Positions 8,481 through 18,212 of a DNA stretch of 41,771 bases are shown in pieces. The notes under the pieces were generated by a model. It was not told the DNA's origin and did not search any database. It saw only the letters and a list, made by a program, of their open reading frames with translations. The position numbers were made by a program, and so were the translations under genes. Position 1 is the first letter of the stretch. Each line of letters begins with the position of its first letter. Source of the DNA: Microcaldota archaeon (GTDB lineage Archaea > Micrarchaeota > Micrarchaeia > Micrarchaeales > CABMGC01); NCBI GenBank assembly GCA_021810455.1, contig JAJZIU010000004.1, positions 1 through 41,771 of the forward strand, given 5' to 3'.

Positions 8481-9806
8481 TCACTCTGATCTCAAAGCTT
8501 TTATCGGATCTATGGTTGAAGCTTTCCATGCTGGGTACATGCTCGAAAGCACGCTAACCACTATTGATATCAGTATGGCAATTATTATCACTACTGGGCT
8601 TACCTGCGGGCTTATCGATATAGATGAAGAACCAGAAGAAGCAGGATTACTGGTTCTTTGAGGAGATCCTGTCCCTACGGCAACAAACTGCGAGCCCCTA
8701 CCCGCGCTTCCACCACCCGATCCGAATGCACTTTGTCCTGCGCTGGGACTGGCGCTCTGGTGTGAGCTTCCGCCGAGCAGGGCAGGCAAAGCGTACGCGC
8801 CTCCTATTCCAACGCTGACTCCAACTATTCCCCCTATCAATCCTATCAGAACCGCTTCGGAAAGGAAAAGAAGCATCACGTCGTTTCTCCTGAATCCTAT
8901 AGATTTGAGTATTCCTATTTCATGAGTACGCTCATTCACCGATATCATCATTATGCTCAGTATGCTTATCCCTGCAACAAGAAGCGAAATGCCTGCTATC
9001 GCACTCAACAGTATCGCCAGAGAACCCGTAATGGAAGCTACCGTGCTTGCTATTTCCTGAACCGATATTACTCTTGCACTGTTTCCGTATATGTTTGAAA
9101 GCAGCGTGTCCAGTGCTCCTACCGTGCTCGCGTTTGTTGCCTTAACAATTAGCATGCTGTACGAGTATTTGCCCAGCACGCTTTCAGCAACTGACATGGG
9201 CACAAAAACGGAACTGTCTGGAGAAACGAAAGAAGCAGACCCGTACTTGTTTAATATTCCTACCGGTATCAATGTCAGGCTCTTGCTCCCACTCTGGCTA
9301 TGCACTGTCAGGTACATAGGCTGATTCAAGCTAACGGAAGGCGAGGTTTGCGTAGTGGTTGGAAATGCGACATCATAACCTACAAGCGCATATGGAACTG
9401 AAGTATCGTTGTAAACACTTCCGGAGTAAAGATCTACGCTTCCAAGGGTTCCTGCTATGCTGTAGTTGTTAACTCCGTAAACCGTGATAGTTGTCTGTGT
9501 TCCGGCTTCGGAAAGATTAGCACTGAAAGATACAACTGGTGTAACGTTTGCAACATACGGCAATGATTCTATTTCTGCAACGTCAACATCGGTTAATATG
9601 TGGGACCCAAATCCTGCTACGTAAAGCGTGGTTGGCCCTGTTGCTTCCAATGAGTGCGCTATGCTTGCAGATATTCCTGAGACCAGGGAAATGAGGGCAA
9701 CTATTGCAGCTATGCCTATCATTATGCTGAGAACCGTAAGCATGGTTCTGAACTTCCTCTCGGCTATCCCCTTCACTCCAAGAGCGAAAATGTCTCTTAA
9801 CTTCAT
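8481..9806 (-). CDS. ABC transporter permease, MacB/FtsX type
   Basis: RKFRTMLTVLSIMIGIAAIVALISLVSG N-terminus and C-terminal ISILSIMMISVNERTHEIGILKSIGFRRNDVMLLFLSEA...STIDPIKALRSE. Confidence 0.92.
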   Translation of the reverse strand: MKLRDIFALGVKGIAERKFRTMLTVLSIMIGIAAIVALISLVSGISASIAHSLEATGPTTLYVAGFGSHILTDVDVAEIESLPYVANVTPVVSFSANLSEAGTQTTITVYGVNNYSIAGTLGSVDLYSGSVYNDTSVPYALVGYDVAFPTTTQTSPSVSLNQPMYLTVHSQSGSKSLTLIPVGILNKYGSASFVSPDSSVFVPMSVAESVLGKYSYSMLIVKATNASTVGALDTLLSNIYGNSARVISVQEIASTVASITGSLAILLSAIAGISLLVAGISILSIMMISVNERTHEIGILKSIGFRRNDVMLLFLSEAVLIGLIGGIVGVSVGIGGAYALPALLGGSSHQSASPSAGQSAFGSGGGSAGRGSQFVAVGTGSPQRTSNPASSGSSSISISPQVSPVVIIIAILISIVVSVLSSMYPAWKASTIDPIKALRSE

Positions 9807-11456
9807 TTATTTTCGCACCTTCTGCTTGCCCTTAACCCGCCTATAAACGTAATACGAAGCACCAACAATCAGCACTATAACAAGTATATCGATTACTGGA
9901 TGTCCGGAAGATTTTTTTCTTACTGTCAATTCTCCAGATCCTTGGTACGCGTTTGCTCCAGCCCCGCTTGATGCCAAACTAATGTTTCTGGTTCCTATCC
10001 TTACGTGAAACTCGAAACTGGCGTTAAGTTTCTGATTCAGATTATTAAGATAGGAAACGCTTACTGGTATTATATAAGTTCCTGCCTTGGCACTCGGAGA
10101 AGCTATGAAACTGAGGGTGTATGCAGTTGGCGTGTCTATAGGTATGCTTCCTATGAACGATGTGTTCTGCCCAACTATGCTTATTCCTTGCGGAGGATAA
10201 GCGGTTACGCTGGCTGCATCTGCCGACTCTGATCCGAGATTATCAAGTGTCGATGTTATTGTAAATATGCTTCCCTGAACTGGCGCAGATGGCAATACTG
10301 TAGAACTCACCTGCGTGAGGTTTATTGCACCAGGGGTAAGGAAGGTTATTGTTCTAGATATGCTTTGTGACTCCTGATTCATAACGTATGTTACTGATGC
10401 ATCCATCGTGTCTACTGTGGAACTGGATGAAGCCTGCGAATAGAGTGTAACTGGGAAACTGAGGCTAGAACCGGCATTTATCTCTGGTATTACGATGTAA
10501 TTGTTTTTTCCAAGAACGTCCAATGGGGACTGCGGAGTCAAAAGCACAGAAACGTTGTATATGGGATAAATTCCGTTATTCTGTATGACTATGCTTTTGT
10601 TTTGAATTTCTCCTGAAACAAGAGTCACATTGGAAGGATACGCGTAAACGTTTTGGCTTGCTGGCACTATGTACATGCCAAGCTCCCTGTTGTTCGTAGT
10701 GTTGTGTCCGTAAGAATCTATGTAATGTGAATCAACTGACAGTACAACCGGTTCTCCATTGCTGCTTTGCTGCACATAAAGAAGAACACTCACGTTTTTA
10801 CTTTGTCCAGGACTTAGGGAATCAATTGTTTTGGGCTGCCCTATCACACTAACGCCTGAAGATGACACTACATAATTGTATATGTCGGATGCCTGTCCCG
10901 TTCCGTTGTTGGACAACTTCAGTGTGACGTTGTTTAAACCAGGGAACAATCCGTAACTGCTTGGTGTGTATGTTATGTTTGGAGATCCATGCATGGGTAT
11001 TTCTATATTAAGTGTTTGGCTTTCCCTTACCGTGCTATTGCTGCTGTTGTAGTACATGTACAGATAATAATTCTCTGATGTCTGAGCACCAGCCGATGCG
11101 TTCTGGGCTATATTCAAATAAAACACCATGTTGAATATGGATGAAGGTGAAACCTGCTGTACGTACTGTGTTGCATACTGTGATCCGTTAAAGTTTGATA
11201 AATCCCCATAAACCTGTAATTGCCCCTCAAGATTGTTTATAGTGCATGCCGTATTTCCTGAAGTGGTTCCGTAACTTTCAAGACTCACTGTCAATGGAAC
11301 GTCCATGCTTCCGGGACCTGCCGAAACGAAGCCTGTGGAGTTTCCCCATGCAACATTGAGCACCTTGAAACTGGTGCCGGTAGAGCATGCGCTAACAATC
11401 CCAATTCCCATCAACACAAACAGCATGCCAAGTATAGTGTATTTTACGATTTTCAT
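9807..11456 (-). CDS. Secreted, membrane-anchored CARDB/COG1361-like protein
   Basis: Signal peptide (MKIVKYTILGMLFVLMGIGIVSAC), repeated beta-rich segments (NITYTPSSYGLFPGLNNVTLKLSNNGTGQASDI), C-terminal TM plus basic tail; between ABC genes. Confidence 0.75.
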   Translation of the reverse strand: MKIVKYTILGMLFVLMGIGIVSACSTGTSFKVLNVAWGNSTGFVSAGPGSMDVPLTVSLESYGTTSGNTACTINNLEGQLQVYGDLSNFNGSQYATQYVQQVSPSSIFNMVFYLNIAQNASAGAQTSENYYLYMYYNSSNSTVRESQTLNIEIPMHGSPNITYTPSSYGLFPGLNNVTLKLSNNGTGQASDIYNYVVSSSGVSVIGQPKTIDSLSPGQSKNVSVLLYVQQSSNGEPVVLSVDSHYIDSYGHNTTNNRELGMYIVPASQNVYAYPSNVTLVSGEIQNKSIVIQNNGIYPIYNVSVLLTPQSPLDVLGKNNYIVIPEINAGSSLSFPVTLYSQASSSSTVDTMDASVTYVMNQESQSISRTITFLTPGAINLTQVSSTVLPSAPVQGSIFTITSTLDNLGSESADAASVTAYPPQGISIVGQNTSFIGSIPIDTPTAYTLSFIASPSAKAGTYIIPVSVSYLNNLNQKLNASFEFHVRIGTRNISLASSGAGANAYQGSGELTVRKKSSGHPVIDILVIVLIVGASYYVYRRVKGKQKVRK

Positions 11457-12160
11457 TTTCTCACTCTTATCTCTTTTTCCACAAGTCCATCTCTCATGTA
11501 CACGCATCTGTCCGAAAGTTTCGCAAGATCCGGATCGTGCGTTACCATAAGTATTGTAGTATCATTTTCCTTGCTCATCCTCGCGAGAAGGTTTATCACT
11601 TCGTCTGATGTTTTCGAGTCCAGATTTCCTGTAGGTTCGTCAGCAAGGAGTATGTGTGGTTTATTCACCAGGGCACGCACTATGGCGACTCGTTGCTGTT
11701 CACCTCCGCTAAGCTCCGTAGGCTTCTTTCCCAGTTTCCCGCTCAAGCCGACCTCCTCGAGCAGAAGCGTAGCTAATTTCCTGTGTTCATCATCAGAATT
11801 GCCATTGACCATAAGCGGAAGCATTACGTTCTCTATAACATTAAGATACGGAACAAGGTTATATGATTGGAATATGAATCCTATCTTTTCGTTTCTCAGT
11901 ACTGAAAGTTGTCCATCATTCATTTCAGAAGTGTCAACTCCTTCTATAAGCACCTTGCCGCTTGTGGGTGTATCCAGCGTACCTATCACATCAAGCAAAG
12001 TTGTCTTCCCGCTTCCTGACGGCCCAAGCACTGTTACAAACTCCCCTCTTGCAATTTCCAATGAAATGTCCTTTATGGCTATGTATTCCATCTCCTTAGA
12101 CCTGTAAACCTTTCTGACGTGATTTACGTTTATCACAGACTCTTTGCTTTTTTGTTTCAT
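11453..12160 (-). CDS. ABC transporter ATP-binding protein, LolD/MacB type
   Basis: Walker A GPSGSGKTT, signature LSGGEQQRVAIVRAL, Walker B ILLADEPTGNLD. Start at MKQKSKES preferred because the longer ORF begins inside the TnpB element left end. Confidence 0.95.
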   Translation of the reverse strand: MKQKSKESVINVNHVRKVYRSKEMEYIAIKDISLEIARGEFVTVLGPSGSGKTTLLDVIGTLDTPTSGKVLIEGVDTSEMNDGQLSVLRNEKIGFIFQSYNLVPYLNVIENVMLPLMVNGNSDDEHRKLATLLLEEVGLSGKLGKKPTELSGGEQQRVAIVRALVNKPHILLADEPTGNLDSKTSDEVINLLARMSKENDTTILMVTHDPDLAKLSDRCVYMRDGLVEKEIRVRK

Positions 12161-12182
12161 TAACTCATCTCGGCTCGGAAAC

Positions 12183-13455
12183 CACATTCTTTAGAATGTG
12201 AGGGAGAGCCTTAGTATTATATATATTGCTGACTATATGCTCTTGGTTGAGAGAGTGAAAAGAGCTATTCTTTTGCAGATTAATCCTACCACCAAGAAGG
12301 ATAAGGTGTTGAATCAGGTTGTTCAGACTGCAACTTCCGAGTTCAATCGCCTTTGGGATGAGAGGAATTTCTGCCCAAAATTCATGGACTTCCATAAAAA
12401 AGTATATGTGCCGACTAAAGAGAGGACTGGGTTCAATTCCCAGATAATTTGCGATATTGAGCGAAGTGTCTGGAAGAGCAAAGAAAAGTCCAAGGGGATA
12501 ACTCTCAAATTCAATGTTCCTCGCAATTGTAAGACATTCGATAAAAGCATGTCTTTTGTGAAGTTTTCTATTTTTTCTAAGAATCCTATTGCCATCCCTA
12601 TTGTAAAGAATAGGAATTACCAAAGATATTCCGACCTTCTCAAGACAGGATGGAGTTGCAAGACTTATGGGCTGACTTCTGATTTGCAGATTGTCGCCTA
12701 TCTTTCCAAAGAGGAAACTAAGCTGCCACAGAGGAAGAATGTTCTTGGGATTGACATTAACAGCAAATGCCTTGCGATTACTGTCCTTTCTCCTGATGGG
12801 AAGGTTCTGCATCAGAACTATCTCGGACTTGACATGTGGACAAGGCGAAAACGATTCATGGAAAGAAGGTCGAAAATGCAGTCCTCTTTTAATCTCCCCA
12901 GACTGAGAAAAATCAAGATTGATGAATATAATTTCGTTGCAAACCACATTGGAGAGATTGTAAGGGACATAACCAACCTCGCTCTTAAGTATGATGCTGA
13001 CATTGCGATTGAGAATCTGAAGAGGTTCAGCAAGAAGAGCAAGAAATTCAATCGTGAGGTTATGCGTATTCCTTTCCTCAAGATTAAACAGATTCTCCTT
13101 TCCAGATGCTTTGATAAAGGAATCACCATTGATGTTGTAGATGCTTGGCATACGTCCAAGTTCTGTTCCCACTGCGGTGCTGTTGGGGAGGGACACAGTA
13201 GTAAGAATTATGCCCTGTTCATCTGCAAGAAGTGCGGAGTTGTCGTGAACTCCGACAGAAATGCAAGCAAGAATATTGCTATAAAATCCCTGTTGGGGCG
13301 AGAAGACTCTCTCAACCAGAAACTTCTCAGTGTTCCCAATGGGCAGGGTCTCGTAAATGCCCCTTTGCTGTTCGATGAAGTTGGTTTGCCCAACGTTGCT
13401 GTGCAACACGCTTATCAACCTGATGGAAAGCCACCCAATTTATTGGGTGGATGAT
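12183..13455 (+). mobile_element. tnpB-only IS200/IS605-like element with TTTA-loop hairpins at both ends (exact boundaries undetermined)
   Basis: Left hairpin CACATTC-TTTA-GAATGTG (12183-12200) and right hairpin CCACCCAA-TTTA-TTGGGTGG (13431-13450) bracket a tnpB gene; no tnpA. Confidence 0.8.
12237..13454 (+). CDS. tnpB: TnpB (IS200/IS605 family RNA-guided nuclease)
   Basis: GIDINSKCLAITV (D), IAIENLKRF (E), NSDRNASKNIA (D), CSHCG...CKKCG zinc finger. Stop lies just after the right-end hairpin. Confidence 0.93.
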   Translation: MLLVERVKRAILLQINPTTKKDKVLNQVVQTATSEFNRLWDERNFCPKFMDFHKKVYVPTKERTGFNSQIICDIERSVWKSKEKSKGITLKFNVPRNCKTFDKSMSFVKFSIFSKNPIAIPIVKNRNYQRYSDLLKTGWSCKTYGLTSDLQIVAYLSKEETKLPQRKNVLGIDINSKCLAITVLSPDGKVLHQNYLGLDMWTRRKRFMERRSKMQSSFNLPRLRKIKIDEYNFVANHIGEIVRDITNLALKYDADIAIENLKRFSKKSKKFNREVMRIPFLKIKQILLSRCFDKGITIDVVDAWHTSKFCSHCGAVGEGHSSKNYALFICKKCGVVVNSDRNASKNIAIKSLLGREDSLNQKLLSVPNGQGLVNAPLLFDEVGLPNVAVQHAYQPDGKPPNLLGG

Positions 13456-14931
13456 TTACTTCTGATTCACTCTAATGTTTATTACTCCACGGTTTGTCAT
13501 TACCAAAGCTGTGTATGTGTTATTATTCTGAACACCAAAAAGTTTCAGATATCCTGTATATGATAAATTCGCTGTCTTTCCCGATCCAAGCGCAAAGCCA
13601 TCGCTGCTAGGGTCTATATTTATCGGAACCTTTCCTAACAATGTACCGTTTTCGTAAACCTCAAAATTAGTATAAAACGTCTGGTTTTGTATGAACTGAT
13701 AACCTATACTATCCACTCCGTATATTCGTATCTCATTAACTGGCGTATCTGGCTTTATTATAATCATGTGAAATCCTGCTCTACCGGCACCTGCATTCAG
13801 GTAGAAAGCAGATGCGTTTATTGTTATGTTGGAGCTATCCTGCCTGTATACTCCTGTCGTGTTTTTTACAATCTCTACAGAATTGCCTGTATCAGCAACA
13901 AATGGCTCTTTTGTATCCCCACGCAATATCACATCATAAACTGTCAGGTTTTCTACACCATAATTGTGAAGCATCATGTCCAACTGTGTGACATTACCTC
14001 GTTCGTACATGGTTGCATTTGCACTGATTGGAACATTCTCAGAGTAAAAAACGAGTCTGTCAGTGCTGGGAAATCTCATGTACATTATCCTATAATCTGG
14101 TTCATGTGCCTTGTATCCTTGCGGAGCTCTATTGCCTTCGAATAAGGGATTCCTTCCAACCATGGCGCTAAGAGAAGGAAGCATCACAAATCTCGTAGTA
14201 TTATTTTCATAATAAGGTATCACAACAGGATAAAAGTCAAGAAGAACTCCTGAAGATAAATTAACCTTGTTTTTGATGTTCAATGTTGCATACGCCTGCC
14301 TATCTGACAACATTACTGGAAATGTTACGTTGTTTATTGTTATGCTTGCCGATGTTATATTGAATCTTGCAGCATTTATCGATGAACCCGGTTTTATACC
14401 GAGCTCGGCTATTATCTGGCTAGTATTAATTATACTCATTAGATTTATTCTACCACTCGTATTGATTGATATCCATTGCTGAGCTCCATCGTTGTATGTC
14501 TGAACACTTACTGAAGAGTAGTTTATGTATAATGATTGGGTACCTACCGGCACCTGCGGAGGATCTGTCATGCTTACTGGTATGTAAATGTTACTTACAC
14601 TTTTTGTGTAAAAGAAAACAAAAGATCCTAAAACAAAAATCAAAACAAAAACGGGCAATATGACTTTATACCGGTTTTTAACAAGATTCTCATAAATCCC
14701 AATCTGTGCACCATCTCTTGAATCTTCTTTACCAACAACCGCATAATACTTCCATTTTTTAATGTGTGGATTTTCTTTCTGAACTATGACTCCTGAATCC
14801 TCCAAATCGTGTATGTGCTTGCTTACTGTTGATGGTCTAAGATCCAGTTCTTTGCATATCTCACTGAGGTTGTTCGTGCCTTTTGATATAAGATCCACAA
14901 TCACCTGTTTTGTACTACCGTGTTTGCTCAT
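13456..14931 (-). CDS. Membrane-anchored wHTH transcriptional regulator with extracellular DUF4382-like domain
   Basis: N-terminal wHTH (NNLSEICKELDLRPSTVSKHIHDLEDSGVI), single TM (VILPVFVLIFVLGSFVFFYT), then VSMTDPPQVPVGTQSLYINYSSVSVQ... beta-rich extracellular region. Confidence 0.75.
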   Translation of the reverse strand: MSKHGSTKQVIVDLISKGTNNLSEICKELDLRPSTVSKHIHDLEDSGVIVQKENPHIKKWKYYAVVGKEDSRDGAQIGIYENLVKNRYKVILPVFVLIFVLGSFVFFYTKSVSNIYIPVSMTDPPQVPVGTQSLYINYSSVSVQTYNDGAQQWISINTSGRINLMSIINTSQIIAELGIKPGSSINAARFNITSASITINNVTFPVMLSDRQAYATLNIKNKVNLSSGVLLDFYPVVIPYYENNTTRFVMLPSLSAMVGRNPLFEGNRAPQGYKAHEPDYRIMYMRFPSTDRLVFYSENVPISANATMYERGNVTQLDMMLHNYGVENLTVYDVILRGDTKEPFVADTGNSVEIVKNTTGVYRQDSSNITINASAFYLNAGAGRAGFHMIIIKPDTPVNEIRIYGVDSIGYQFIQNQTFYTNFEVYENGTLLGKVPINIDPSSDGFALGSGKTANLSYTGYLKLFGVQNNNTYTALVMTNRGVINIRVNQK

Positions 14932-15058
14932 AAACTACGCCAGGCATTAGTAATATACATTTAGTATCGATACTTTTAAATCCATGCGTATGTTTCGTTT
15001 TTTGTTTCGTTTTTACTAATGACAACCAATATAATAATTTATCCGGAGATATTTCTCC

Positions 15059-15679
15059 ATGGTCAGTGTAATCATATTTGACTATGATGATACGTTGGTA
15101 AATTCGAGTAAAGCTCTTTACAAGATCGAAGTCAGAGTTATAAAATCAATGAGTCTCAAAGTTCCTTCAGAAAAGGAGTACTTCTCTCTTTGGGGATTAC
15201 CACATTCATCAATGATAAAATCCATGTTCCCTAACATAAGTATCAACGAATATATGAAACGATACAGTGACATTTACAATCCGGATTCCATAAAACCTTT
15301 CAAATGCACTCTGAATGTCGTGAATTCACTGTCTAAGAAGTACAGACTTGCTGTGCTATCTTCAAAATCTATGTATTTTCTAAAACAACATCTTGAACAC
15401 ACTAAACTGTACGAGTACATGGATTATGTACATGCTGAAGATTCGAGCGTTTACAAGAAACCTGATCCGCGTGTTTTCGATGATATAATAGCACATTTTG
15501 ACTGCCAACCTTCAGACATGCTTTATGTTGGAGATCAGTTGGGCGATTTCAAAGCAGCATCTGGAGCAGGATTAGACTTCGTGGCTGTAACTACCGGTGT
15601 GAATTCACGTTCACAATTCAATTCGATAGGATGTAAAAACGTAATAGGATCTCTCGCATCTCTTTACACGATTGTATAA
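15059..15679 (+). CDS. HAD-superfamily hydrolase (phosphoglycolate phosphatase-like)
   Basis: DYDDTLVNSS motif I, AVLSSKS motif II, KKPDPRVF and MLYVGDQLGDFKAA motifs III/IV. Confidence 0.88.
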   Translation: MVSVIIFDYDDTLVNSSKALYKIEVRVIKSMSLKVPSEKEYFSLWGLPHSSMIKSMFPNISINEYMKRYSDIYNPDSIKPFKCTLNVVNSLSKKYRLAVLSSKSMYFLKQHLEHTKLYEYMDYVHAEDSSVYKKPDPRVFDDIIAHFDCQPSDMLYVGDQLGDFKAASGAGLDFVAVTTGVNSRSQFNSIGCKNVIGSLASLYTIV

Positions 15680-15739
15680 AATTTGTGATCAGATCACATC
15701 CTGATACTTCTAAATATCTTACATTCTCTAATTCATTTA

Positions 15740-16519
15740 ATGCAAAGTTTTTCAAAATTGATTCTGTTCATTGTATCTTTACTACTAGTCACATTCATTG
15801 TACAGACAAATAACCTTTTTGGGCAAAATGAAATTCCGGCTGCGAACTTTTACACATCAAATACAACCTCATTAAATACATCTTGTCCATTGGTTTCTAT
15901 TCCACAAGAAAACAAAATTTACATACTGATAAATGGTAACCAGAACACTACTGAAATATGCTCAAAAAAACCATACAGCACATACATAATTAACTATCCT
16001 TCAATGGGTGCTTATCTAAACATCAGCACGTATTCATCATGCTGTTTTGAAATCTCAGCTACAAATGTGACAAACAATCTGACTTCTATTTCTAGTTCAA
16101 TAAATGGCACGTTTCCAATCAAAGCACTCAACATCACATTGACTGGTGGACCTGTTTCTGCAAATGTTACTGTGTTTTATCCATGCGGTCTTGCTTCTAC
16201 GGGCGTAGTTCCTTATCATCTACAAGGCACTTGGGAAAAAACCAATGGGTTTTCCATAAACACTACATCCTGTACAATCTCGTTTCCTTTAGGCAAAAAC
16301 TCAACCTTCGGAATATTCAATACAACGGCTAAAAAACCATTGATAATCATACCTCGCTTCATAAGCAATTTGCCTTCTTATATTAAAATTGCAATATACG
16401 GAATATTTCTCGGAATAATAATTGCTCTTGTAATCGCCTTATGCCTCACGATGATCAAATTAATGAAAAAAAGGATGTACGCAAAGACCCATCAACAAAG
16501 AAAAAAACACAATCGCTGA
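15740..16519 (+). CDS. Secreted/anchored hypothetical protein
   Basis: N-terminal hydrophobic signal, Cys-containing extracellular region with many NxS/T sequons, C-terminal TM plus basic tail. Confidence 0.6.
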   Translation: MQSFSKLILFIVSLLLVTFIVQTNNLFGQNEIPAANFYTSNTTSLNTSCPLVSIPQENKIYILINGNQNTTEICSKKPYSTYIINYPSMGAYLNISTYSSCCFEISATNVTNNLTSISSSINGTFPIKALNITLTGGPVSANVTVFYPCGLASTGVVPYHLQGTWEKTNGFSINTTSCTISFPLGKNSTFGIFNTTAKKPLIIIPRFISNLPSYIKIAIYGIFLGIIIALVIALCLTMIKLMKKRMYAKTHQQRKKHNR

Positions 16520-16523
16520 TCTA

Positions 16524-17066
16524 ATGATCGCAAAAAGATTACGCACTAAAAACGCATTCGAAAGTGCAGACGGAAAATTTGTAGTAACCGAAGCAAACGA
16601 CTCTGTTTGTGGTAAAAACATCCAATCCCGGTTTGTAAACGAAAACAACTGCGTGATAATAATACCAGTAATGGATAACGGCAATGTACTGCTAGAAAAA
16701 CAGTATAGATCTTCAATGCTTAATACAAATGAAAAAGGATGGCTTCTAGAGCTTCCCGGAGGACATATGGAAAAAGGAGAAGGCATTTCAAAATCGGCAA
16801 GACGGGAACTTGAAGAGGAAACTGGTTACTCTGCAAAACAGATCAAGGTTCTGTACATCAGAGCAATGGCACCGCACGTAACCAACGCTATGGAGTGGGT
16901 GTGTCTTGCACGTGGACTGTCAAAAACAAAACAAAGCCTTGATTCAGACGAGATAATAACTCTTGTTGAGATAAAGAAATCTGAAATACCTAGGGCAATA
17001 AAATCAGGAAGGATAAAAGACACTCTTACAAGGGAAGCCCTGCTTTACTATCTCTATTTTTTGTAG
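16524..17066 (+). CDS. NUDIX hydrolase (ADP-ribose pyrophosphatase-like)
   Basis: GGHMEKGEGISKSARRELEEETGYSA Nudix box. Confidence 0.9.
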   Translation: MIAKRLRTKNAFESADGKFVVTEANDSVCGKNIQSRFVNENNCVIIIPVMDNGNVLLEKQYRSSMLNTNEKGWLLELPGGHMEKGEGISKSARRELEEETGYSAKQIKVLYIRAMAPHVTNAMEWVCLARGLSKTKQSLDSDEIITLVEIKKSEIPRAIKSGRIKDTLTREALLYYLYFL

Positions 17067-18001
17067 ATTTTTTCCCAGTAGTCTATAGTTGCTTTAAGCC
17101 CTTCTTCCAGATTGTACTTTGGTTCCCAATTCAATAAGTCTTTCGCCTTGGTATTGTCTCCAATAAGGACTTTTGCATCAAGAGGTCTTGGGGGTGTAGC
17201 TCTCCAAACTATCTCTCCTTTGAATCCAGTAAGTTTTGCTATCAGTTCGGCTGTTTCTTTTGTTGTGTACCCCTTACCCGTACAAAGCTGTATCTCTTGT
17301 CCTATCGCCTTCTTGTTGCCAAGTGCTTTAAGATAACCTTGAACGTGGTCATCTACATAAACCCAGTCTCTTACCGTATCCGGATCTCCAAGATAAACCT
17401 TGTCCTGCTTGAGCATCTGAGTTATTGTCCTCTCAATGAAGAAATGGGAATTATCGACTCTTCCATAAGTGTTGAAAGGTCTGAGCGTTGTGTAGGGGAA
17501 GCCATAAGCCATGTGCATATATCTAAGGTAAAGATCTCCTGCCACCTTTGCAACTGCATACGGGCTGTTAGGCTTAAGTTCATAATCTTCAACTATCTTT
17601 TTGTCTGTTGTCAACAGACTCATCCCGTACTCTTCACTGGTACCAGCCATCAAGAACTGCTTGAAGTGTGGAACATCTCTGTAGCAAGCCTCTGCAAGGT
17701 TTACTGTACCTAAATAATTCGCTTCACTAACTTCTATGTAATGATCATAACTGAAACTCACTGCGCTCACTGCTGCAGTGTGTATGCAGTATTCCGGCTG
17801 TACCTCCTTTACAACATGCCTTACGGCGGGATAGTCTGTAAGATTGGCATAATGTCTTACGACACTTTGAGGAGCATCAAGCGAGTATCTTCCTGTCACG
17901 TATCTCTCAAGCGTATGCACCTCATAGCCCTTCTCAACAAGCTTTTTAACTAATATTTTTCCTACGAATCCAGTGGCTCCAGTAAGCAGTACCTTTTCCA
18001 T
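17054..18001 (-). CDS. NAD-dependent epimerase/dehydratase (nucleotide-sugar SDR)
   Basis: MEKVLLTGATGFVGKILVKKL Rossmann motif, SPYAVAKVAGDLY (YxxxK), RPFNTYGR. Confidence 0.92.
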   Translation of the reverse strand: MEKVLLTGATGFVGKILVKKLVEKGYEVHTLERYVTGRYSLDAPQSVVRHYANLTDYPAVRHVVKEVQPEYCIHTAAVSAVSFSYDHYIEVSEANYLGTVNLAEACYRDVPHFKQFLMAGTSEEYGMSLLTTDKKIVEDYELKPNSPYAVAKVAGDLYLRYMHMAYGFPYTTLRPFNTYGRVDNSHFFIERTITQMLKQDKVYLGDPDTVRDWVYVDDHVQGYLKALGNKKAIGQEIQLCTGKGYTTKETAELIAKLTGFKGEIVWRATPPRPLDAKVLIGDNTKAKDLLNWEPKYNLEEGLKATIDYWEKIYKK

Positions 18002-18212
18002 TGTATCAATTATACATCTCATATAAATTTAATAAATGGGTAGGGCGTATAACAAGATATAATGGCGTTGCCATTTACCTTCTAGCAATGAAACTATTCG
18101 TTTGAACCTCCGGTTTCATATAGGAAGATAAAACGTTGCTTAAAGAGCTGAAAGGATACAGTGAATACTCTAAAAAAGTACGATACAGGCTCCTTCCAGA
18201 TATTTGGTGAAA

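Noticed and set aside
11496-12107. 203-aa plus-strand ORF opposite the ABC ATPase
   Set aside because: Antisense to a gene with unambiguous Walker A/B and signature motifs.
12165-13418. 417-aa antisense ORF spanning the second tnpB
   Set aside because: No recognisable domain; the opposite strand encodes a clear TnpB with all catalytic motifs, so this is most likely a codon-usage artefact.
18060-18080. Small hairpin aatggcgttgccatt
   Set aside because: Short stem in an intergenic region; expected by chance and without further support.
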